Source: Terebella lapidaria (taxonomy: Eukaryota > Annelida > Polychaeta > Terebellida > Terebellidae). Taken from it: a DNA stretch of 64,000 nucleotides. Below, piece after piece: positions 55,001 to 64,000 of this stretch (position 1 is the stretch's first letter; each line of letters opens with the position of its first letter). A model generated the notes under the pieces. It was not told the origin of the DNA. It saw only the letters and a program-made list of their open reading frames with translations, and did not search any database. The position numbers were made by a program, and so were the translations under genes. The stretch covers positions 12,170,868 to 12,234,867 of the forward strand of contig OX424555.1 of the NCBI GenBank assembly GCA_949152475.1. Direction: 5' to 3'.

Positions 55001-56151
55001 GAGAATGCAAAAGATAATATTGTGTTTGAGGATGATGCAGGCGTTTCCCTGGTAACTGTGGTATGTTATGACATTTAGTGGGACCTCCCACACACACACC
55101 CAGGGCTCGAGGCCTGTCCAGGTACACCTCACGCAGATTTTATTGCCTCCATTGCCTCCGCTCAATATGAAAGATGGCTATTTGTAATAGCTGCAGAAAT
55201 CCTGATGGAATCTATCTGCTGGCTGCAGCATGCACGTGGATATCTCGTACCAGGCAAATTACCAGTATCAGTTCTGTTACTGACTACTTCATTCCCTGAC
55301 GGTATTGCTCAGGATCAGCCAAAGTTACTGTCCGATCTTGTTTCATAACATCAACAATTTAAGAAATCACATGCGTGGCACACATGTGCACTTGCAAAAA
55401 CTCCGGAAGTTTTTCACAGGATGAAAACATATTGGCTACTAGTATTGAATGCATGGGAGAAGATTGGTTTAATCTGCAAAGTTGATCACATAGCCGCGAG
55501 GATCCGAAGACCACCAAAGTTGACCAGCACACTTTCCCTAACCTACATTCACGATGGTAATTTTTCGAATTTTTGTTGGCAAATTTCGGCATGCAGGGAG
55601 TTCAGGAGTACACATTCTCGGATGAACACCTGAAGTCAGTTTGTATGGCAAGCCGTGGTTCTGATGTGAGGATCCGACAGCCTATTACACACCTGTGTTC
55701 CCCCAAGACTGTCAGTTCATGTCCTGAGGTTAATGTTGTTTGTTTAGCAGTAAATGTCTCGGGAGATGAAACATTCGCGAGTAGAACTGGCCAGGATTTG
55801 TACACATCTCAGAAATTTGGCATGAAATGTAAACTCATCCTACTGGAGTTGTTATTCTGGATTAACCTAGATATACACGGAATTTCTACATTGCACATGA
55901 TTTATGTTATTGCACAGTGGAAATATTTGACACTAGAAATCTGTATTCAGGACTGGTGCTTCTTCACCAGATTGACTTGAAGCTAATCACCCGTCGTAAA
56001 CATATCCCCTAAGGCTGTTTGGATTTCATGAACTTTGGATATCATCGATTTTGACAACAGCAAAAGCATCAAAATGATTGGTGGATAACACATCACAATA
56101 TGCGACCTCATTTTGCTGGCCACTGACCTGCTGACCACGACAATTGTCACC
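52035..56151. other. Non-coding stretch (probable intron)
   Basis: No supported gene. A GTACAT microsatellite lies at 53095-53112. A 135-codon ORF at 55573-55980 has no motif and no convincing splice or start context. Confidence 0.4.
53095..53112 (+). repeat. ACATGT microsatellite
   Basis: Three copies of ACATGT in tandem, extending the ACATGTA words common throughout the window. Confidence 0.8.
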
Positions 56152-56370
56152 ATGGGCAAGAAGTTGCGGTTTCGTCGGTTCAGGCGTGGTCGGAAGGGCA
56201 GTATCGACTCGGACCGCCTGAGCGTTCAGACTCTGCCGGCGATTATCGAGCATGAGGAGGTGACTCCGGCCCCAGGTCCCGCTCGCCGGACCATGTCCGT
56301 GCTCTGTCTAATGCGCGACGGCTCCCTGCAAACTGTCAAACAACTTGTCAAACTCTTCGAGATGAAGATG
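56152..56370 (+). CDS. Candidate first exon 5 (73 codons), best supported of the set
   Basis: Optimal Kozak start (GTCACCATGGGC) and consensus donor GTGAGT in phase 0. Reads MGKKLRFRRFRRGRKGSIDS, DRLSVQTLPAIIEHEEVTPA, PGPARRTMSVLCLMRDG, SLQTVKQLVKLFEMKM. It has a very basic start, RRGRKGS and ARRTMS motifs typical of basophilic kinase sites, and an amphipathic end. GC content is clearly higher than the surroundings. The gene is not recognised; the body must lie right of the window. Confidence 0.6.
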
Positions 56371-59300
56371 GTGAGTGCGAGGAATCTATTTGTTGTTACC
56401 TCCTGATGATATCGTTGTAAAATATAATACTTTCATGCATTTTGCATGCAATTGTGATATTGTGCTGAAATGTGTTGTTGTCTTCTCAATCCAGTAAGTC
56501 ATTTGAGCATGTTAAATTTATGTCCTGTACATACAAGAGTGTATAATAAATAATAACTGGTATAAGTGCTTGAAATACAATGTATATAAATATGTCTCAG
56601 AATATTTTATCAAAACAACTTTGCCTGAGCGTACATGAGTGATCTAGCTACAAAAATAGTCTGTACTATTGAAAAACACTATCACAGCTGTATGTTTGCA
56701 TACACTCTGGGCAATTTTGGCTTATACATTTCTGACATCCATTTTGACGTTTATTTGTACATGTAGTGGGTATGAACCCTGTGCATGGCGTCTGTAGCTC
56801 TGCAGCTGGCACCGATGAGCAGCTGGCAGACTGGCCACACATATACATGCATTGACCACCTTGGACCGGTCATTGTCGGACTGATCTCTGCCATTCACCG
56901 GGCTCTCAGAAGCTAAATGGAGCAAGATTAGTGGCCCACTGAACGCCCGGTCGAGATTCCGAAGATTACTGCCAAATTATGTTTCGACAGTTGCTTGACA
57001 ACTCTATTTCATGGAGTGCTGCATTCTAGGATTAGGTGGAAAACACATTCAGCGGATGAAATTGTACTCCCAAGCTTATCAGGGTTATCATGTGAAAATT
57101 CTTTCATCTTGGTATCTTATATAAATTCACCTGGGGCATTTTTTTTTTCCACAAATAGGAAGGCATAAGTTTTTTCCGAATATTTATAGTACTCCTATGC
57201 CACATGCCAATAAACATTTAGTTTTTGCCATGATAAGTACCTGTATAGGGCCTATGATCTGTGGCTCTCGAGGGGTTCTGTGTTGACTGGTGTTGGTGCC
57301 AAGCCTAGAGAAGATCCAATCAACTACCTCTAGACCCATAACAAACCAGCTCACTAACTGTCTGTTCCCAAACCTAAACCACCTGGAGACCGCAGTATAC
57401 AACAACCAACTCTCCACAGTCTAGAGCATCGAGAGCTACATATCTTCTCTCAGGGATTGTTGGTCATATTAATATTTGTAGATTACTGGTTGTGATATAT
57501 CTGTGTGATGAATAATATAGTAAAACAAATAATTGCACAATAAAAATCTTCTGAACTGTGTGAATACTTCTTGTGGCCAATGAAGCTGTACCAATGCTAC
57601 ACCTCATGTACTGCCATCTGTTGTGTACTCTCAGTATGTTCTGTGGTTACATTATGACCTGAAGTAGTAATGTGGTCAGTGGCCTGTAGGTGTCAGTGCC
57701 GTGGTGTTTGAACATAATGACATTCTTTGAAAAAGGAAGGAAACATTATGCTTTTCGCTCAGCGTTGCGGTATCATCATCAATTACTGATATCATTGTTC
57801 CTTTGACAGCAAGATCTATTTAATGAAAGATCGAGAATGCACCAAAGAGGTTTATTTACATCAAGTCTCATACCTTTCCTAGGTGTCTATAAGATCCATG
57901 TGAAGACATTGCCTACTGCTGACATGTGTGTGTGGGTCTACTGGTGTTGTTTACTCACAGTGTGTGTCAGCCTGCCAGAGTACAAGGTCAGACAGGAGAC
58001 TGGTGGCACATCACTGTGAGATGGACCTTCTTGAGCCCTGACAAGTTGACTTGTCTGTTCCGTTGATACCCCTGACCCCTTCCCTGTTCCTGGCAGCACA
58101 CACACTTACAAGCACCTGACCTGACTGCCTCCTCCCCGTGTTGCTCCCAGCATGGTCAGCTGCTGTTGTTGATTTGGATAAGGGTCCTGGGTGGTGCCAG
58201 GATCAAGGGATATCAGGAGAGCTGACCAGGTGATCAGGCATGATCCGGTACTTGTAAGTCTTGGAGATCTTTACTGGGTGTGCCTCTGGGCAGTTCTCAG
58301 GTAGACCAGCAGGTTATCGCTGGAGTTTCATGTTGTTGTCCGGGGTTGTATTCTTGGTCCGTACTCGGATAAGAATCCTTGCCATTTTCATGGGGTTAAT
58401 TTGTGTCCAAACTGCTGGTGGATAGTTTTCTCCGGAATACATACCGCAGTGATTGCAGAATTTATGTGACCGGCAGTGAACACTGACCGCCTCGACTGGC
58501 TTCTGGAGCTGATTTGTTTGACAAGTTCAGAAAAGGTTCGGGATCAACACGGTCAAACCTGCCGTCAGTCTGACCAATAAACATCTGTCCCGATCAATCT
58601 CTCTCCTCTCGGGAATGTCCATGCTGACAGCTAGTTGTGGAGAAAACAATAAAATGCCTGCATCTGCAAGCCACTACATGTACCTTCATCACAGAACAAC
58701 ACCTCTGGACAATACCATCAAGGATCATAGCTGGATTTGAGTATTCATTAGGACATGTAACAACTGTGGAGAAGTGATCAGGGTGGCTGGTTGGACTTCA
58801 TAACGGAAATAATGCTGCAACAACTATCCACTCCTGAGGGCTATTCCCTGTAATCTACAACTGATAACCTGGTGCTCAGCTTCCAGGCATCTGGGGAACA
58901 GAAACCAATCACCAATAGATCAATAAACCTTTTTATTCGCTGCAAGGCAGTATCCTCTTTCTAGTGATGGATACTAATGTGCTAAAAGGGAAGTTTGTTT
59001 TCGGGGTCTCAGGAAACTATAAACCAACAATGAGGATCAAAGATCAGTTGTTTTTACATGTTTTACAAACTTGTTAGACCTGCATCTTATGTGAAGTTTT
59101 CTTGGATACATTTGTAGGTTTTGAGATCTGTGAAAGCAGCAGCATCGTTCTGAAAATATTCTGGTACTGTGTGTGTACAAAATCTTTTGTTCAATCTATA
59201 TCAACTCTATTGATGCTTTCAGTCACTAGTATGCATAAAAATACATGCATTCTCAAGACTACATGTAGGTGCTAATACAAAACACCAAATTGTAAACACC

Positions 59301-62300
59301 AGCCATATTTCTGGAGAAGAACTTGAGATCTTATTACTGAGATGACCTCTGAAGAATGGGCATAAGACTGGACATTCTGCCGAGATGGTATGAATGATAC
59401 CTAGTACCTGGTACATGCTAGGCTGTGTACCTAACTGGACAGGTGAATGTACCAGACCAGTGTACCACACACGTGCCGTAATTGTTGTTTAAGTGCAGTA
59501 CAGTGTCATCATTCATCATTATCCCAGCTGTACTGACAACACCAGAATCACGAGTCAGTTTTCAGCCTTGTTGGATTTCTTGCTGGATGTCCAACCCCAA
59601 GGCAGATAGTAAAACACATTTGATAATTATATTGGCAGATAGAAACTTATTGAAATAAATATGAACGTTGATAGATTGGTCGGACTACGCTACATGTAAC
59701 TGAGTATTTTATTGGGCATACAGCCGCGTACTGACAGTACAGTACAGTACAGTACTATCATGAATACAGACAAAATTAATGTCTGGCATATCTGCTGTAT
59801 TGGGATCAAGCCAGGACATGTTTATCTTTTGGCAATATCATAGCTAGCATTTTTCCCTGGGAATGTTTCTGATATTATTCTGGGAAATTATTGTGGTGTA
59901 AAAAAATGGGAAATGCAATCAGATGTTTTGTTCGTTCGCAAACATGCAGCAAACAAACAACAAAAAACTCACTAATGCATTGTGACGTTTGTCAGAAATG
60001 ATTTTATGAACCTTTGTCCATTTGGCATTTTTCCAATACTAAAGAACATAATGTTTGTTCCGATGTTCTTCATGACGATATGCAGTGATTTAGAGTCGAT
60101 ATTAAAATGCCTGCGGACATCACTAGCATGACTGCATCATGAAAAGTCGTGGTGATGCCAACAATGTTTCAAACAATGTTTTAACCTGGTACACACAATA
60201 TTATCTTGTACACATACAATATACATCCTTTGTTCTAGGAACGAGGTAATTGTTTCGAACTGTAAAAAACATGCTGGATAGGTAAATTGAAATTTTCTGA
60301 ATCTGAACTTCTGATTTTGTGCAACCAGGTGGCTAGAAAATAATGATACGTGTCTCCCAGGCACTCAGTTGATGGCTTTCACATGTTGTAAACTAGCGTA
60401 AGCAAAATCACGACACAATGCCATGTCACGAAACGCCAGTATGTGAAACAATACAAAAAAAATCATGTTTTTCTGACAACAATTTACATCGCAACTGGTT
60501 TGGGAGCACTGATGGGTCTGATCCCTTATTGTTCCCATTGGGGAGATGGTAGACTGTTTGTTATATGGTGGACACGATCTTCTCTGTTCACTGTGTCAAG
60601 GATGTTGGCTCAGCTATGGACAATTGAAGAGAGATTGATTGCCAGAAATGACCTTTAAGACAAAGCCTCTGTAGACAACCAATGTGATCGTTTTCGCTGA
60701 TTGGAATTTTGCTGTTTTTGTGCTGCCCAATCGTTTGAGTGTATTGGCCAAAGACCATCCATGCAATTTATTCTAAAGATTTAAAAAAATCTAGATGATC
60801 ACATTTCAGAATTGGAAAAGGAGAAATTGGCTGGAGTTGTGGAGAAATGATGGATTACTTCGTCGAGTTTGCAGTGTCTCGAAGCTGGAATCCGAAGTCG
60901 ATGAGCCACTGAGGACAAGGCCTCTGGATGCTGCTGTCTGGGGATATTGTTTCACTCGACCCTGATTTGAGAACAGAAACTGACCAATCACTCTGGATGT
61001 GTGGCATACCATTCTCTATCTAGCTATTGGTCTTGTTTGCAGCGTCCAGACAAATAGAGCACCATTTGTCCCTTGTAAACAAATAGACCCCAATGAGAGA
61101 ACTTAGGATGGAAAATTTCTCCCCATGTGGCCCTGCAGTATCCTGGTAGGTGTGTGAGGTAGCACCTGCTGATACAGGAATACTTACCAACAGAAACACA
61201 AACACCTTCTGAATTGGCAGCACTTTTTCCCCTGCACATTTGTGTTGCGCATAGCATTCTGCTGGAAGGATGTTTTGCTGTAACATAAAGGACTGTATGC
61301 AGGATGGCTGTGTAATTTGAGGCAGTAGGTGGAATTTGGAAGTGGACATCACTCATTGTACTCACATAGGACATGCAGAATGGATAATATAAATCATAGC
61401 TCTCAACATTTGCTTATGGATTCAGGGAAGTCAATTGCACTCTGCAGTCATGACATGTCTTCATAAAAATGCTGTTTGTTTCTGACATGCATTTTCTCAA
61501 TCGTAGATTACAATAACATCTTCAGGTGATCTGCAAAATTAATCAAATTTGCAGTTTTGGAGCAAGTTCATGTCATGACAACTCCAAAAAGTCATCAATG
61601 CAGGATGCTATCTGATAGGGGAGATTTGAGACAACAGTCCGATCTATTCTAGGAAGTCCCGTTTGAGTGTCCGACCAGACGGCAGACAGTGTGGCCTGGT
61701 GAAGGAAGCTTTCAGGACCATGGCCTCGCGGTCTGACGGGGCATTCTGGGATAGCCATTGACACCACGGTGTGTACCACTCTCCGAGCTAGTGGCGGACT
61801 TCCTGCTGCCGCCAAGCCCAGGATTTATCCGTGCGTGGCACCTTGTTCTCACTCACCTGAAGTTTTGCAAGCTGATAATGACGGACTTGTATCGGCTAAC
61901 AGATGGCCAGTCGTGGAGTGCGCTGTTTGGAAACTAGATTCCCATCCCTGGCGGCACTGGTGGAGAACTGTTGGGTCAGGAGTAAACTACAGCTACGTAC
62001 ACCTGTGGAGTTCTTGGGAAAACTGTGATCTCAGACTTCATCTTCCCGACTTTCCTGCAGAAAATTGGCTCAATTTTTGTAACAAATTGCGCACCTGTGA
62101 GGGGCCATAGCTTCAAAGGGACATGCAACAAGTGATCAGCGATCAGTCATGGAGCATTCGATCTTGAAGGTTTACACATCACTGTTATTCCTGTGCATTA
62201 TCGCAAGGACAACACATTGATGTTTTGTCTGATTTCTGCCTACAAACAAAATATATTTTGGAATAAACATGTAAAACAGGCACAAAGAAGTTCATGAAAT

Positions 62301-62474
62301 TTACTTTCATCAAGACGAAAATCTCTAAAACAAGAAACTTTCCAGAACGGATGATCATACCATGACAAACACTACATGGGAGGACATATTGGCTGTGCCT
62401 ACATGTACATCACAAGGTGATGCGGGAGATGATGTTGCTTGATGCACACTGTTTAGATGTATACATGTGGAGCT
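56371..62474. other. Long non-coding stretch (probable intron)
   Basis: About 6 kb with no recognised gene. Contains a CAGTA microsatellite at about 59735-59757. Opposed ORFs at 61573-61815 (-) and 61769-62110 (+) lie in a GC-richer patch that might be a promoter or 5' UTR. Confidence 0.4.
59735..59757 (+). repeat. CAGTA microsatellite
   Basis: Four tandem copies of ACAGT in GACAGTACAGTACAGTACAG. Confidence 0.8.
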
Positions 62475-62564
62475 ATGGCCATCTCCAAGGCGACGATTCC
62501 GTCCTGTGTCAGCGTGTGTCTCAAGGATCGAGAGCTGTCCTGTCTGCAGCTTGAGGTTTACCAG
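62475..62564 (+). CDS. Candidate alternative first exon 6 (30 codons)
   Basis: ATGGCC start (GAGCTATGG) reading MAISKATIPSCVSVCLKDRE then LSCLQLEVYQ to donor GTGAGG, phase 0. Cys-rich, mildly hydrophobic, not recognised. The same phase as the other five candidates would let them all join one downstream exon. Confidence 0.45.
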
Positions 62565-64000
62565 GTGAGGGCAGAATCCTTTATTTACCGGTATGTGGTT
62601 AGATTTGCCTATTAAAACGCAGGTGATTTTTCGATGTATCAGTGGTAGTTGTCCGAGCACTGGCCTGCTGACCATACTAGCCTTGTAGACAATGTCAGCA
62701 GACAGTGTCCAGGTGGGTTTCAGTTTATGATTGGTCGTTCTCCATCTGTCACCTCTTGAATGGAGCAATATTTACAGGTCAGAGGGTGGGACATGTGCTT
62801 TATCATACTGTCCGTGGTCGTCGTAGGGTCTTCGTAAAGTGTTGTGGCCCTTGAGCATTTATAGATATACACCTCGCTGTTTGTCAGGGCTATCAGTATT
62901 GCTTGTAAGAGTGCAGGATGAGTTGCTGTTGTATGTAGTTTTTCAGATGTGATTGGCCCTTCATGTTCAAGACTGCACTGAATAATTATTGGTCCAAAAC
63001 ACCTACATGTTTTATGTTATACACACCTTGACAAATAGCCAGTGATGATCAGGGACAAAATGTGCAGAGGTGTTTTTCTGTGTGAGAGACAGGTGTGAAC
63101 TGTTGAGTTGGAGTACATAAAGCACAGAAATACTTTTCATAAACATGATAAAACTTGACAAACCTCGGTGATACTGTGATAATGGTGATGGACAGGTTGT
63201 GTGTTTGTGTTTATGATTTGAGATGTACCCGGTATACAGCATCATGTACCGTGGATAACAGTGCAGATAAATAGGTCAGCTCTCGAGACTTGGCTGTAAC
63301 GAGTAAGTTACAAAGGTAAGATCTACCTGCTGTTTACATCATGAGCTGGTGACCATGGCAACTGTATAACATGCCTTTGATTACAGCACTATTACATGTT
63401 GCCGCAACTGAACAGAAGCTTGATTTGCATGTCACTCAACTGTGATTGGACTTCAAAGCCACACTGAATAATATGGTTTTGTAGTTATACAATGTTCGTT
63501 CTGAGCAGTCAAATGGGGTATTTCAGGTGCATTCATGAATAATATTGCATAATGCATGATTGCTGAATAATTGTCTTTGTATCTAGTACAGCACACTCAA
63601 TGATTGTGGTGTGGGTACTGCTTACACGTAAATACCAAACTTGTTGATCAGGCTTCAGTTGACCAAACATTACTTAACACTACATGTATGGTTTCTACTT
63701 TGAAAAATAAAGAATGTTAATTGGTGTCCCTTTCCTGTTAAGAGGTACCTTTAGTCATTGCATTATGGGGCAGGCCATTGACCAAAGTCCATGTAATAAG
63801 CAGTATGCGAGGGAAGTTCTCAGCATGCTAGCTGTGTTGGTGTCCCTTGGGTTTTGTCTGGGTGTTGTCAAAACAATTGGTTAGGGGACATCCAAGGATG
63901 TCCAGTGATGTCCATAGTGACAAATGACACATTCCAGCAGGAAATATGACTGTATTTTGATGTCATTCTGATGATTACATCTTGAAGTACTGCGTGAACC
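62565..64000. other. Non-coding stretch to window end
   Basis: No exon recognised. Short ORFs (62355-62768 minus, 63012-63245 minus) lack motifs. Confidence 0.4.

Noticed and set aside
55573-55980. 135-codon plus ORF
   Set aside because: No start context, no motif and no matching splice sites. Length alone is not enough in a 64-kb window.
1-64000. Search by eye for reverse transcriptase, integrase, capsid or envelope sequence and LTR pairs
   Set aside because: None recognised. All mobile elements found are Helitron-like or short non-autonomous DNA transposons.

Overview
The window is eukaryotic nuclear DNA. It has split genes with GT/AG introns, vertebrate-type metazoan proteins (a PI-PLC X-domain protein and ceramide kinase), long non-coding stretches and many small DNA transposons and Helitrons. 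The gene content and the many ACATGTA-type words suggest a marine invertebrate, perhaps a mollusc or other lophotrochozoan. That lineage call is an inference from general impression only. No rRNA, tRNA, CRISPR, bacterial operon, retroviral or LTR sequence was recognised.

Layout. 1-4649: a stack of non-autonomous Helitron-like elements built of tandem arrays (units of about 134, 131 and 122 bp), ending in CTAA or CTAG after short palindromes. 4801-5633: the last exon of a PLCXD-type gene (+). 5865-10894: a second Helitron-like family with monomers of exactly 147 bp, comprising one truncated copy and two long copies. 14072-26111: a complete 12-exon ceramide kinase gene on the minus strand (562 codons plus stop, every splice phase matching). 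Its introns hold a third long 147-bp-unit Helitron, a hAT-like element with its 8-bp target duplication, and several TA-flanked MITEs, one nested in a second hAT-like element. 26777-32501: two minisatellites, a Transib-like element (CACG-type ends, 5-bp duplication), and a hAT-like element with another element nested inside it. About 33000-64000: mostly non-coding sequence with no recognised internal exon, but with six short ATG-to-splice-donor ORFs on the plus strand, all ending in phase 0. These look like alternative first exons of one or more genes continuing to the right of the window.

How the parts relate. PLCXD and ceramide kinase are both lipid-signalling enzymes, but they are convergent neighbours (+ then -) with repeats between them, and nothing indicates co-regulation. 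Two different Helitron array families carry a consensus direct-repeat-1 nuclear-receptor site (AGGTCA-A-AGGTCA or one-base variants) in most units, so this locus holds dozens of such sites around and inside the ceramide kinase gene. This and the 147-bp unit length are the most unusual signals seen.
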